64,000 bases of DNA from Geobacter sp. FeAm09 (GCF_008330225.1 NZ_CP042466.1:1002501-1066500), one strand, 5' to 3'. Numbered from the stretch's first letter, positions 24,447 to 34,121 are shown. Program-made: numbers and translations. Notes: a model not told the origin generated them from the sequence alone.

Positions 24447-27400
24447 CTAGTAAGCATAACCATCAATAATTTCCAGGATGTCATCAATGTACTGCATCTG
24501 TCGGCTGTCTGTCTTTTGTCGCATTTTCATTGGAACAGCTTTATAAAAATCTTCACGGGTTGTCGGTAGGTGTACAATCAGTCGGCTCAGGACTTCATCA
24601 CGCAGTATCCCTCTACTGTCATCATTAAAAGAAGGAAGGATGTTTGTAAGACGGTATTCAAGAAGTTCATCCCTAAGGCTTAGCGAGGCTTTTTGAGGAG
24701 CTAGTTCCAGGGCTGGCTGTGCAACTGTAGCTTTTTCGGTCTTTGTCTTTATGGATTCAGTTGCCTCAAAAACGGCTTGACATGAAGGTTTGATTGAAGC
24801 AATAGCAGCAGAAACCGCATCTTGGAATCCTGAATCAGTTGTCACTACGGACGATTGTTCTTGTAATGCTTTCCGTACCACATTCACAAGCCGCTGGACT
24901 TCAATATCGCGGTTTTTAAACCAATCAGTTGACCAGATTCGGTGAATACGCCAGCCTTTCCTCTTTAGGATCTCTTGACGCAGTCGATCCCTGTCACGTA
25001 CGGATTTTGCGGAATGATACGTAGCACCGTCGCATTCTACACCCAGAATAAATTCTCCTTCGCGTTCAGGATGCTGTACACCGATATCAATAAAGAAGCC
25101 GGCTACGCCTACCTGTGCGACTGTCTTGAAGCCATGAAGGTGCAGGTGGTGTGCGACTGAAACTTCGAAGTCGCTGTCCGGCTCTTTGCCGCCAATAATA
25201 CCGTAATCCGGAAGGCGGCCTGTCTCAGCGTAATCAAGATATTCCTTGAGTGCTATTGAACCCTTTGACGGACTGTCGCCAAGTTTGATATCAGCTGACC
25301 GAAGCGACGTGAAAAGTTCAAGTTGTTTTTTGGCCCGTGTAAATATGACGTTCAACCTTCTCCATCCAGTTTCGCCAGCAATAGGTCCAAAGCGCTGGTA
25401 GACCTTTCCCGTTTCCTTATCGGGACCATATGTTGTCGAAACAAAAATGACATCTCGTTCATCACCTTGGACGTTCTCAAGGTTTTTGATGAAGAACGGT
25501 TCTTCGGTCCCCTCGGTATTTTTGATAGCCTGCTCCAACCATGGCTGCTCTTTCTGGATTCTGTCCAATATGTCTGAAACAAGCTCGGCCTGTTCCCTGT
25601 TGAATGTTGCAACACCAAGAGTGTTTACGGGATTATTCCTGAAGTGTTCCACTACTGCTAAGGCAACAGCTTCAGCTTCATTCCTGTTGCGTCCCTTTTG
25701 ATAAGTCGCCCCATCAATGTAATGGCGATGAACGCCATAATTGCTGTTATTCCCAAACGGGGAAGGAAAAATTATCAGGTCATCATCGTAAAAGCGGTTG
25801 TTTGAGAATGCAATAAGGCTTTCGTGAACTGACCGATAGTGCCACCGTAGCCTGCGTTTGTTATATGTTGTCATGCAGATATCGAGAATGGATTCGGTAT
25901 CTTGAATTGCCATGGCCTCCTCGTCATCATCAGCCCCACTATCGGTACGATCGAAAAAACTGGTAGGTGGTAGTTGTTTGGGGTCGCCAACAACAATCAG
26001 CTGTGTAGCTCTGGCGATTGCGCCTAGTGCGTCTTCAGGTTTAAGTTGCGATGCCTCGTCCATGATTACCAGATCGAAACTGATATTGTTAGGATCGAGG
26101 TATTGTGCAACAGACAGAGGGCTCATCATGAAGCAGGGTTTGAGTCCCTGAAGTGCCCCACCGGCTCGGCGAACCAGTTGCCGGATTGGAATGTGACGTT
26201 TTTGTTTAGTTAGTTCTCGCTTGAGTAAAGCAAAGTCGGTGTGATCTTTAACAGGCCCATATCCAATGCCATTAGGGATTTTTCTATTCGAAGCGATATA
26301 GGCAACTCGCTCTCGTGCGGTTGCCATGATCATCCTGTCAGTACTTGCATAACGCTCTCGGATCCCCTCGTATTTGGCCCTAGTAAATGATGCTAGATCA
26401 GGATACTGCCGCATAACTTCTCGGGCCATCCCTTCGTAAACCGCATACCTATAAATGGCAGCACTTTCATCAGGACTAATTTTTTCTCTACCTATTGCAG
26501 TATTTATAGGTGTAAGGCCATAGCTGTCAGCGCTTTCAGTCAAAACACAATAATCATTCCAGCTAGTTATGCTTCCAATGTGTTCAATACATTTGAGTAC
26601 AAATTTAGAAAGACTGACAAAATTATCAAAATAATACTCATAATTTAAAGGGTTATTAGGTGATATTTTTACATAATTTAAAATGTTCTCAAAATTTATT
26701 AAATAATTATTCCAAAATTGCTTGTTAGAATCAAAAAAAGTAGTAAATATATTTATTTTATCAGCAGTTTTACCTGATAGGAGCCATTTTTGTAAATCTT
26801 TTGTTAATTCTCCATGAATTACAAGTCTTTCCAGCCAAGTGGCACTTCGCAGTAGACTCTCTGTGTTGGTGGACATACCACTGTATTCGGTTCCTAATAA
26901 ATCGCAGTAGAGCTTATTGTCCAAATTAGCCTGAAGTTCTATGGTAAAAAGATATGCATTTGCTGATACCGCTAAATCTTTCATCGATGTAGAATCTAAT
27001 TTTTTGTTTGACTTCAGGAGTTTCAGCGTCGCGTTGAATATATCTTTTTGTGTAGTCATGGTTGACAATGTGTCGGTGATGCGGGCTCCACAATCTAAAA
27101 GGTCAGATGCGCCTAGAGATTCAAGCCCGGCATGTATGGTATTTATCAAGCCGGCCGCAGAAAATAGTTTTGTCACAATCTCCTGAATGCGTGGAGCTAG
27201 CTGGTACGCATGACCTGATGATCCCACAAGTGTTGAGAATATCTGGCACCAGTTTATGTGGCTTTCTAGGCGATCCCAATCTGTATCGATCCCGACATAA
27301 GACGTGCCGAGTTTTAACTTGTAGCTTTGATTTGAACTAACAGAATCAATTTCTTTGATTGTATCAACCACGCTCTCGATTCGTTCGATCAGGTCTTTAG

Positions 27401-29738
27401 CACCTAGTTGTTTGGGGTCGACCAACAAAGTCTTAGCTGTGCGCCTTAGTGAACGGTATTGCGACGAGAAAATGGCGAAAAAAGATCCCCTGAATTTTCT
27501 TAGATCCCGCGCTAAGGAAACAAGGTCGTCTGTTTTCGGGAGATATCGCAGCAGAAAGAAGCGTCCGTGATTCAGGAACGTTTCTCCAAGACTTTCACAT
27601 TTGTTACGTGCCTCGCGAAAAATAGATACAGTTGATTCCATGCAGTGTTCGGCATGGCAATGCACCGGGGGGGCAAACGGCATGTTTGATAGTACATGAT
27701 GTAAGTTCAGTGCTTGTTTACTGTCTACCACACTAACCAGTGGTGTTGAAAAGAATTCTTGTAAATCTTCAAGAACTCGAGCCAATTGATCAAGGAGGTC
27801 GCAGAGTTGCTCCTGCTTATCGAACAGGTCGGCAATCTCCTTGTACGTCAGGTTATCAAAACCTACTGACTCCAATGCTGATACACAATCGATAATAGCT
27901 TTGGCATCCTCCGGAGTAAGATCGCCAATACAATTTAACGCGAGTTCCGCGTTTTGGGCTTGTTGATGATGTTTTCTTATGGTGGCATCCAATTTTTTGA
28001 TTGCATCCATGGTATTAGGTAACGCAAGTATTGGGGCGAGAGCTTGGTGAAAATCATAAGGCAGGTCACATAATAGATAAAGATTATTGAGTTTGGAGAG
28101 CAACCATAACCCTTTAACTGTAGTTGGCAGCGGACAATCATAGTGCGTTAGATAGTCGCAAAGGTTTGAATGATGCGCCTCAATTAGTTTGTTAAGTTCG
28201 GAAAAATTCTCGGCCAAAATCATTTCGTCGCCAGGCAGGATGTTGACTGGTGTGAAGTCTTTCCAGACATCCATTGCTTCATCCGGTAAATCTATTCTCA
28301 GTCTAGCGATGTCTTTAAGCAGGTTTGACCGGTCGTTCAACTGATTTCGAGTTAATGACAGCGGATTGCTGACAGTAAACCTAACTTCGCACCCTCCGAC
28401 TTCGGTTCGGCACCTTTCAGCTGTCCAGAAAATGTCGTAAACAGTCTCTCCGTTCGGGCCGACTACACTGTTTACCAAATTCGAGTAGGACAAGAGGCGA
28501 TCCCGCTCTATTGCGAGGTCTTCCATCTCCCTATCCAGTGTGGTGGTATCTCTGTACTTTTTTAGAATTCTTTTAGCTATGTCATTGTGCAACTGGCCTT
28601 TTTGAGTTTTATGGCTATGCAACTCTAGGCAGAAATCGCCAAGGCCTGCTTGGTCAAGTCGTGACCGAACAACTTCCAAAGCGGCTTTCTTTTCGGCAAC
28701 AAATAGGACAGATAGTCCTTCATGCAGAGCTGCTGCAATGATATTGGTGATGGTTTGGCTCTTCCCCGTTCCCGGTGGGCCCTCAACAACAAGATTTTCT
28801 CTGTGATGCACTGCATCAATAATGACCGACGTTTGTGAGCTGTCGGCATCGGTTATTAATGGCAGTGATATAGCCTTGCTATCTCTATCGAGATCATATT
28901 CCTCACCGTATGGCCGATCTTCATTACTCTCATATTCATTACGGCCAGCCAGTATAGCCCTGACATTTTGATGGCCGGTTAATGCCGGCCAGCGAGACGG
29001 GTCGAGGTCACGGTACATGAGAAGTTTTGAAAAACTGAATAAACCAAGGACCATTTCCCGCGCAACCCGCCACCGTTTACGATGTCCCACGGTATTTACT
29101 ACGGCTTCCAGATAATTTTCTGTGGTATTGCATTCACCAAGCTCTGGCAGAATCAAGTCGAAGTCTGTTTTAAGTTTTTCGGCCAGCGACAGGTTGGTTT
29201 CGATATCCTCACCGGTGTACGAAAGAATGTAGGAATAACAGTTTGATTTCTTATCAAGGCGGGATTTCTCTATCTTAACCGGCACCAGTATAAGAGGGGC
29301 ACGGTTTTTTTCGGCAGAATCATCAGCTTCATACCATTCTAAAAAACCAATTGCTAAATGCAGTAGATTGCTGCCGGTTTCTTCAATAGCAGTTCGAGAT
29401 TCCTGATGAAGTTTTTTGCAACGCCGCTCCAGTACTGTGTCACTAAAAGGTGTCTGAAGGCAGGTGTCAGTGTATTTTTCAACGGACTGGCCGTTAGCAA
29501 CCGGTAATTCAATGTTAGTTTCAGTCAGCGTTACCTGCAGGCCATCTTCCATAACCAGCGGTAAAAACTGCATTGACTTTTCACCGTCGACCAATATCCG
29601 AAATACTTCGTTTGGTAATTCGTCAACGATCCGTATACTTTTAACGCTTTCTTTAAAATTAAGTAGCCGATTTCGACGTGTTAAATCAAGCAACTTACCG
29701 CGGACATCTGTCAGTACCCGTTCCACCAGTTCAGACAT
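24447..29738 (-). CDS. Very large SF1 helicase with MTES_1575-type nuclease domain (DUF4011 protein), putative defence gene
   Basis: A 1763-residue cytoplasmic protein. The start MSELVERVLTDVRGKLLDLTRRN follows GGAGGAT and is the normal opening of DUF4011. The helicase Walker A is GPPGTGKSQ (Lys about 326) and Walker B is VIMDEAS (about 1227), with GDPKQLPPTSFF after it and the C-terminal AAA_12-like half beyond. A nuclease domain of the Vsr/MTES_1575 type follows: GVECDGATYHSAKSVRDRDRLR (acidic residues about 1568-1570) and WRIHRIWSTDWF; then a DUF3320-like tail. GC is about 42 percent against about 65 for its neighbours, so it was probably acquired. Lone helicase-nuclease proteins of this build are found in defence islands, so an anti-phage or anti-plasmid role is likely but unproven. 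Confidence 0.85.
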   Translation of the reverse strand: MSELVERVLTDVRGKLLDLTRRNRLLNFKESVKSIRIVDELPNEVFRILVDGEKSMQFLPLVMEDGLQVTLTETNIELPVANGQSVEKYTDTCLQTPFSDTVLERRCKKLHQESRTAIEETGSNLLHLAIGFLEWYEADDSAEKNRAPLILVPVKIEKSRLDKKSNCYSYILSYTGEDIETNLSLAEKLKTDFDLILPELGECNTTENYLEAVVNTVGHRKRWRVAREMVLGLFSFSKLLMYRDLDPSRWPALTGHQNVRAILAGRNEYESNEDRPYGEEYDLDRDSKAISLPLITDADSSQTSVIIDAVHHRENLVVEGPPGTGKSQTITNIIAAALHEGLSVLFVAEKKAALEVVRSRLDQAGLGDFCLELHSHKTQKGQLHNDIAKRILKKYRDTTTLDREMEDLAIERDRLLSYSNLVNSVVGPNGETVYDIFWTAERCRTEVGGCEVRFTVSNPLSLTRNQLNDRSNLLKDIARLRIDLPDEAMDVWKDFTPVNILPGDEMILAENFSELNKLIEAHHSNLCDYLTHYDCPLPTTVKGLWLLSKLNNLYLLCDLPYDFHQALAPILALPNTMDAIKKLDATIRKHHQQAQNAELALNCIGDLTPEDAKAIIDCVSALESVGFDNLTYKEIADLFDKQEQLCDLLDQLARVLEDLQEFFSTPLVSVVDSKQALNLHHVLSNMPFAPPVHCHAEHCMESTVSIFREARNKCESLGETFLNHGRFFLLRYLPKTDDLVSLARDLRKFRGSFFAIFSSQYRSLRRTAKTLLVDPKQLGAKDLIERIESVVDTIKEIDSVSSNQSYKLKLGTSYVGIDTDWDRLESHINWCQIFSTLVGSSGHAYQLAPRIQEIVTKLFSAAGLINTIHAGLESLGASDLLDCGARITDTLSTMTTQKDIFNATLKLLKSNKKLDSTSMKDLAVSANAYLFTIELQANLDNKLYCDLLGTEYSGMSTNTESLLRSATWLERLVIHGELTKDLQKWLLSGKTADKINIFTTFFDSNKQFWNNYLINFENILNYVKISPNNPLNYEYYFDNFVSLSKFVLKCIEHIGSITSWNDYCVLTESADSYGLTPINTAIGREKISPDESAAIYRYAVYEGMAREVMRQYPDLASFTRAKYEGIRERYASTDRMIMATARERVAYIASNRKIPNGIGYGPVKDHTDFALLKRELTKQKRHIPIRQLVRRAGGALQGLKPCFMMSPLSVAQYLDPNNISFDLVIMDEASQLKPEDALGAIARATQLIVVGDPKQLPPTSFFDRTDSGADDDEEAMAIQDTESILDICMTTYNKRRLRWHYRSVHESLIAFSNNRFYDDDLIIFPSPFGNNSNYGVHRHYIDGATYQKGRNRNEAEAVALAVVEHFRNNPVNTLGVATFNREQAELVSDILDRIQKEQPWLEQAIKNTEGTEEPFFIKNLENVQGDERDVIFVSTTYGPDKETGKVYQRFGPIAGETGWRRLNVIFTRAKKQLELFTSLRSADIKLGDSPSKGSIALKEYLDYAETGRLPDYGIIGGKEPDSDFEVSVAHHLHLHGFKTVAQVGVAGFFIDIGVQHPEREGEFILGVECDGATYHSAKSVRDRDRLRQEILKRKGWRIHRIWSTDWFKNRDIEVQRLVNVVRKALQEQSSVVTTDSGFQDAVSAAIASIKPSCQAVFEATESIKTKTEKATVAQPALELAPQKASLSLRDELLEYRLTNILPSFNDDSRGILRDEVLSRLIVHLPTTREDFYKAVPMKMRQKTDSRQMQYIDDILEIIDGYAY

Positions 29739-30007
29739 ACCACTAATCCTCCATTGAATAAAAAAGTCCGGCGATGGTTTGAGTCTATGTGGACAAGATA
29801 AAATTGTTGCTATCATGTCAATATTTTTTATGGACATGAACGGCAGGTCATTGAAGAAATAACTAATCGTTTCCCTTTTCAATGACAGTCATTCTTTCTG
29901 ATCTCGATCAAACTTACGCATCAGGACGTTTTGCGTAGCTTTTTAGAAACTCGTATCTTTTGCCGTCGACGGTCCTTTTTACGAATTGTTTTATTAAAGC
30001 GTGCTCC
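29739..30007. other. Leader region of the helicase-nuclease gene
   Basis: About 270 bp of AT-rich DNA between the dyad-box promoter B and the helicase ATG. The same frame stays open upstream of the chosen start for 48 codons (to 29882), but that stretch lacks a good ribosome site and family similarity. I see no other gene. Confidence 0.4.
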
Positions 30008-30098
30008 ATCTTACATCTGTGTGCGTAATTTTCAATCGTAAAATCAGCATGTTAAAATAATTACCACTCCCTGCAAAATGTTAAAAAAATTAACACGA
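30008..30098 (-). promoter_or_regulatory. Dyad-box promoter B (before helicase-nuclease gene)
   Basis: Minus strand: box 1 (30078-30098) contains the perfect dyad TGTTAA-N5-TTAACA; 8 bp; box 2 (30049-30069, GTGGTAATTATTTTAACAT core); 13 bp; TTGAAA (30030-30035); 16 bp; TAAGAT (30008-30013). Box spacing is 29 bp, as at sites A and C. It points at the helicase-nuclease gene, with a leader of about 265 bp. Confidence 0.65.
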
Positions 30099-30132
30099 AC
30101 CATCCAATCCTTCTTACCTCCCCAATATCAAA

Positions 30133-30172
30133 CGAAAAAGAGGCCCCTGGATCGTCTCCGGGAGCCCCTTCT
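30133..30172 (-). terminator. Intrinsic terminator of TetR gene
   Basis: On the minus strand GGGGCTCCCGG pairs with CCAGGGGCCTC (one mismatch, two G-T pairs) and is followed by TTTTT. It ends the TetR transcript and shields promoter B. Confidence 0.65.
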
Positions 30173-30206
30173 TGTGTCATTATGATACACCCCGCCGCCG
30201 CAACGG

Positions 30207-30803
30207 TCACACGGCGGCGCCGATCCCCCGGGTGAAGATGGCCGCGTACTGGCTGACCAGGTGTTCGTCCCGGTCGGGCGAATGGCTCACCAGCGACTCG
30301 GTGGCCAGGGTGCTGAGGACGTAGTAATTGACCATGCCGGCCAGGGCCAGGGCCGCGTTCACGGCATCCACGTCCTGGCGGAACTGCCCCTGCCGTATCC
30401 CCGCCCGGACCACCTCGGCGAGGATGCGGATCACCTTGCCGATGGCGGGGGCGACGATGGCGGCGAAACAATCCGTGGGGTTGGTGAGCTCGCTGGTGTA
30501 GAAACGCAGCAGATGGGGGTTGTCCCGGTGCCGCCGGATGGTCCAGCGCAGGTATCCCTCGATCACGGCCAAGGGTTCGTCGCCGTGCCGCCGGATCTCC
30601 TCGATCTGGTCGAAGCAGGCGAATTGCTCGCGCAGGACCGCGGTATACAACCCCTCCTTGCTGCCGAAGTAGTACGAGATCATGGAGATGCTCGCCCCGG
30701 CGGCCCGGGCCAGCTCCCGGACGCTGACGCCGTGCAGGCCGCGCTCGGCAAAGAGCCGCGTCCCTTCCTCCAGCAACTTTTTGCGGCACTCCGCTTTCGT
30801 CAT
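30207..30803 (-). CDS. TetR/AcrR-family regulator
   Basis: A 198-residue TetR protein. The N-terminal helix-turn-helix reads GLHGVSVRELARAAGASISMISYYFGSKEGLY. The C-terminal part (residues about 75-190) is helical, with an IRRHRDNPHLLRFYTSELTNPTD segment seen in CerR/DUF1956-like members. It is divergent from the CoA-transferase gene, with a perfect 16-bp palindrome between them, so it probably regulates that gene and itself. Confidence 0.85.
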   Translation of the reverse strand: MTKAECRKKLLEEGTRLFAERGLHGVSVRELARAAGASISMISYYFGSKEGLYTAVLREQFACFDQIEEIRRHGDEPLAVIEGYLRWTIRRHRDNPHLLRFYTSELTNPTDCFAAIVAPAIGKVIRILAEVVRAGIRQGQFRQDVDAVNAALALAGMVNYYVLSTLATESLVSHSPDRDEHLVSQYAAIFTRGIGAAV

Positions 30804-30925
30804 GTGGGCTCCGATCCGTTCCGATATGCGCCAAGAGTAGCAAAATCACGCGCAAAATCAAATGGCGGAGCCATTCTGCCAAAATAATCCTTGCAGGTCA
30901 AACGCCGTATTGTTATTCTGTATTC

Positions 30926-30941
30926 AAACGAACGTTCGTTT
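30926..30941. promoter_or_regulatory. TetR operator between the regulator and CoA-transferase genes
   Basis: AAACGAACGTTCGTTT, a perfect 16-bp palindrome in the divergent region 30804-31039. The AACG-AACGTTCG-type core is common for TetR operators. It differs from the TGAACGTTCA sites at 21.5 kb, so the two TetR proteins should not cross-bind strongly. Confidence 0.75.
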
Positions 30942-31039
30942 TGTTCCCCGAATCATGCCGGTCTGCACCGTTGATCGCAGCGCAAACCCTCGAAAAAACG
31001 TCGGGAAAACATTCACTACTGATGGAGGAGCATGCCCAG

Positions 31040-32602
31040 ATGTCGGAACTACTCAAGAGGATCAGGAAACCCAATCTCCACTCCCGGATCAAAAAAGCCG
31101 AAGACGTCATCCCCCTGTTCAAAAACGGGATGAACGTGGGCTGGTCGGGCTTTACCCCCGCCGGCTACCCCAAGATGGTGCCCATCGCCCTTGCCGATTA
31201 CGTGGAGAATAACGGGCTTCAGGGGAAACTGAAATTCAACCTGTTCATCGGCGCGTCGGTGGGCGTGGAGACCGAGGACCGGTGGGCCTCCCTGGACATG
31301 ATCGACCGTCGCTGGCCCTACCAGACCGGCAAGAATATCCAGGCGGGCATCAACGAGGGGCGCATCCGCATGGGGGACAAGCACCTCTCCATGTTTGCCC
31401 AGGACCTGGGGTACGGCTTCTACACCAAGGAGGAGAGCGGGCGCCTGGACATCGCCATCATCGAGTGCTCCGCCATCACGGAAAACGGCGAACTGGTCCT
31501 GACCGCCTCCTGCGGCGCCGTGCCGGAGATCGTGCAGGTCGCCGACCAGCTCATCATCGAGATCAACACCTCCATACCCAGCTTCGAGGGGCTGCACGAC
31601 ATCGTCGAGCCGGTGAGCCCGCCCAACCGGCTGCCCTATCTCATCAGCCGGGTGGATGACCGGGCCGGTTCCCCCTACGTGCGGGTCGATCCGGACCGGA
31701 TCGTGGCCATCATCGAATCGAACCGCCCCGACAACGGCCGTTCCTTCAGCGAGCAGGACGCCACCTCGGAGGCCATCGCCGGCCACATCATCGACTTCTT
31801 CTCCCAGGAGGTCAAGGCGGGCCGGCTGCCCAAGAGCCTGCTGCCGCTCCAGTCCGGCGTCGGCTCCATCGCCAATGCGGTCATCGGCGGGCTGGCCAAG
31901 GGGCCGTTCACGGGACTCAAGGTCTGGACCGAGGTGTTGCAGGACACCATGCTCGATCTCTTCGATTCCGGGAAGCTGGATTTCGCCTCCACGGTTTCCC
32001 TCTCCTATTCGGTGGACGGCTTCAAGCGCTTTTACGACAACTGGGACAAGTACAGCGGCAAGGTGCTCATGCGCCCCCTCTCCATCGCCAACCACCCGGA
32101 GCCGATCCGCCGTCTGGGGTGCATCGCCATGAATACCCCGGTGGAGTTCGACATCTACGCCCACGCCAACTCCACCCTGGTGGGGGGCACCAGGATGATC
32201 AACGGTATCGGCGGGTCCGGCGACTTCCTGCGCAACGCCTATCTCTCCATCATGCACACGCCGTCGGCCCGGCCGAGCAAGACCGACCCCACCGGCATCA
32301 CCTGCGTGGTGCCCCACGTGCCCCACGTGGACCATACGGAGCACGACCTGGATGTGCTGGTGACGGAGCAGGGGCTGGCCGACCTGCGCGGCCTGGACCC
32401 CAAGAGCAGGGCGCAGGTGATCATCGACAAGTGCGCCCACCCGGATTACAAGCCGCTGTTGCAGGAGTATTTCGACATGGCGAAGAAGGAGTGCCTGGCG
32501 CGCAAGGCGGGGCATGAGCCCCAGTTGCTCGACCGGGTCTTCAAGATGCAGGTCAACCTGGCCAAGAACGGCACCATGAAGATCGCAAACTGGGACATCT
32601 AG
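31040..32602 (+). CDS. Acetyl-CoA hydrolase/CoA-transferase (succinyl-CoA:acetate type)
   Basis: A 520-residue class I-type CoA-transferase of the acetyl-CoA hydrolase family. The pattern GWSGFTPAGYPKMVPIALADYV near the N-terminus, the TEVLQD segment holding the likely catalytic Glu, and HANSTLVGGTRMINGIGGSGDF near the C-terminus match the Geobacter enzymes that transfer CoA between succinyl-CoA and acetate. In those bacteria this reaction activates acetate for the TCA cycle. The start at MSELLKRI has GGAGGAG nine bases upstream. Acid specificity (acetate, propionate or other) is not fixed by sequence; TetR control suggests a dedicated substrate. Confidence 0.88.
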   Translation: MSELLKRIRKPNLHSRIKKAEDVIPLFKNGMNVGWSGFTPAGYPKMVPIALADYVENNGLQGKLKFNLFIGASVGVETEDRWASLDMIDRRWPYQTGKNIQAGINEGRIRMGDKHLSMFAQDLGYGFYTKEESGRLDIAIIECSAITENGELVLTASCGAVPEIVQVADQLIIEINTSIPSFEGLHDIVEPVSPPNRLPYLISRVDDRAGSPYVRVDPDRIVAIIESNRPDNGRSFSEQDATSEAIAGHIIDFFSQEVKAGRLPKSLLPLQSGVGSIANAVIGGLAKGPFTGLKVWTEVLQDTMLDLFDSGKLDFASTVSLSYSVDGFKRFYDNWDKYSGKVLMRPLSIANHPEPIRRLGCIAMNTPVEFDIYAHANSTLVGGTRMINGIGGSGDFLRNAYLSIMHTPSARPSKTDPTGITCVVPHVPHVDHTEHDLDVLVTEQGLADLRGLDPKSRAQVIIDKCAHPDYKPLLQEYFDMAKKECLARKAGHEPQLLDRVFKMQVNLAKNGTMKIANWDI

Positions 32603-32633
32603 ACCGGCGGCAGGCCGGCGGCACGAACAGAAG

Positions 32634-32668
32634 CGCCGCCGGCCCCCCCAGGGGAGGGGCCGGCGGCG
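32634..32668 (+). terminator. Hairpin after CoA-transferase gene
   Basis: CGCCGCCGGCCCC pairs perfectly with GGGGCCGGCGGCG around a loop, 31 bp past the stop. Only TTGT follows. Confidence 0.55.
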
Positions 32669-32731
32669 TTGTCGTGCGCCCGGCACCCGATGCGGCACGC
32701 AGTCATTCCCGGTATTGAACGAGGTCCCGGC

Positions 32732-32908
32732 ATGAAACCGCAAATCATCTCCACCCGCATATCCGATGAACTCTTGGGGAAGATCGACAGGATGGCCTGG
32801 CAGATGGGGCTGACCCGAAAAGAGGTTGTGGAGCTGTCGTTTCGGGAGTGGCTGAAAGACAATCTGCACGCCGGCAACCACTCCCCCGCCCGTGTTCTGA
32901 AATTCTAA
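32732..32908 (+). CDS. Small ribbon-helix-helix protein
   Basis: A 58-residue protein: the strand QIISTRISDELLGKIDRMA, then helix-turn MGLTRKEVVELSFREWLKDN. This is the Arc/CopG ribbon-helix-helix layout, so a small DNA-binding regulator or antitoxin is likely. No toxin partner is visible. The ATG follows GAGGTCCCGG, and a strong terminator sits at its 3' end. Confidence 0.65.
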   Translation: MKPQIISTRISDELLGKIDRMAWQMGLTRKEVVELSFREWLKDNLHAGNHSPARVLKF

Positions 32909-32945
32909 TGCCTGACCCGGGGCTTCCCCGGGTCAGGCTTTCTCC
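32909..32945. terminator. Intrinsic terminator between convergent genes
   Basis: GCCTGACCCGGGG pairs with CCCCGGGTCAGGC around a short loop, then TTTCT. It ends the ribbon-helix-helix gene and overlaps the 3' end of the minus-strand transporter gene. Confidence 0.8.
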
Positions 32946-33829
32946 CCGCCGAGCAGGTGCCGCAGCCAGCCGTAGCCGCTCACCACCACGATCCCCGCCA
33001 CCACCAGCACCGCCCCCACCACGAAGCTCGGCTCCAGCGGTTCGTGGAGCAGCCACACCCCGAAGGCGATGCCGAAGAACGGCGTCATGAACGAGAATAC
33101 CCCGAGCCGCGAGGCCAGATAGCGGCGCAGCAGCCAGAGCCAGGTGAGGTAGCTGGCAAAGGAGACCACCAGCGCCTGGAACAGGATGCTCCCCCAGGCC
33201 CGGAGGGTGGGGTTGAAGGCGGCCTCGCCCAGAGCCGCGGCGGCCGCCAGCAGCAGGACGAAGGCGGCCGCCAACTGGTACAGCAGGGCCTTGGTGGCGG
33301 AGGTCCGGGCCAGGCTCGAGCAGCGCAGCACCACCGTGGTGGCGCCCCAGGCGATCCCGGCCATAAGCCCCAGGAAATCTCCCCACAGGATGTGCGCCGG
33401 CGCCCCGGCCGCCGCTTGTTGGCTCCGGCCGAAGAACGCGATGACGATGCCCGCGAAGGCCAGCAGGATGCCAAACCACTGGAAGCGTTGCAGCCGCTCC
33501 GCGGGCAGGCGCCAGTGGAGGCCCAGGGCGGCGAAGGCGGGTGCGGTGTACAGGAACACCGCCATGTGGGAGGCGCTGGTATAGCGCAGCCCCTGGCCTA
33601 CGAACAGAAACTCCAGGGCGAAGAGCAGCCCCACGGCCAGGCCGGGCCGCCACGTGCCGTCCCCCAGGGACATGCGCTCCCCCCGCAGGACCATCGCCAC
33701 CCCCACCAGCAGCGCCGAAATCCCGGAACGGAGCGCCAACTGCATGAGCGGCGCAACATCCGGGGCCGCGATCTTCAGCACCACCTGCTGCAATCCCCAG
33801 ATCATGCAGAGGAGCAGCATCAGGCCCAT
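32933..33829 (-). CDS. EamA/DMT-family transporter
   Basis: A 298-residue protein with ten hydrophobic segments in two EamA repeats (GLMLLLCMIWGLQQVVLKIAA opening repeat 1, LMAGIAWGATTVVLR opening repeat 2). DMT-family proteins usually export amino acids or metabolites. The start is uncertain. The ATG at 33829 has no good ribosome site, while the same frame extends upstream to a strong AAGGAG at 33869-33874 with only ACG, ATC or ATA codons at the right distance. Homologues often carry about 12 extra residues here. Confidence 0.8.
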   Translation of the reverse strand: MGLMLLLCMIWGLQQVVLKIAAPDVAPLMQLALRSGISALLVGVAMVLRGERMSLGDGTWRPGLAVGLLFALEFLFVGQGLRYTSASHMAVFLYTAPAFAALGLHWRLPAERLQRFQWFGILLAFAGIVIAFFGRSQQAAAGAPAHILWGDFLGLMAGIAWGATTVVLRCSSLARTSATKALLYQLAAAFVLLLAAAAALGEAAFNPTLRAWGSILFQALVVSFASYLTWLWLLRRYLASRLGVFSFMTPFFGIAFGVWLLHEPLEPSFVVGAVLVVAGIVVVSGYGWLRHLLGGEKA

Positions 33830-34121
33830 GGCCAGGCCGTCTATCGCCTTATGTGTGTCTATGATCGTCTCCTTGGTCTGTTTTCGCCGAATTTTTCAAA
33901 ATAGCAGAAGCAAGGGCGCGGTCAACGAAAAAGAGCGCCCCGCCCGGAATTCCCCTCCCTCGCCCAAGCCGCCGCCCGCCCGGAAACGCCGGCACCGGTC
34001 TTTTTCTTGCGCGGGCAAGCCTGTGCCGTTGACAGCGGCCTTTTCATGAGAGACAATCGGCGTTCTTGCAACATGCCGGAATGGCTTTGTCTCTGCCGTT
34101 CATTACCCGAACCGCTACAGC

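Noticed and set aside
24211-24450. 79-codon frame on the plus strand overlapping the helicase stop codon
   Set aside because: No ribosome site, no family resemblance, and it straddles the composition change; probably chance.
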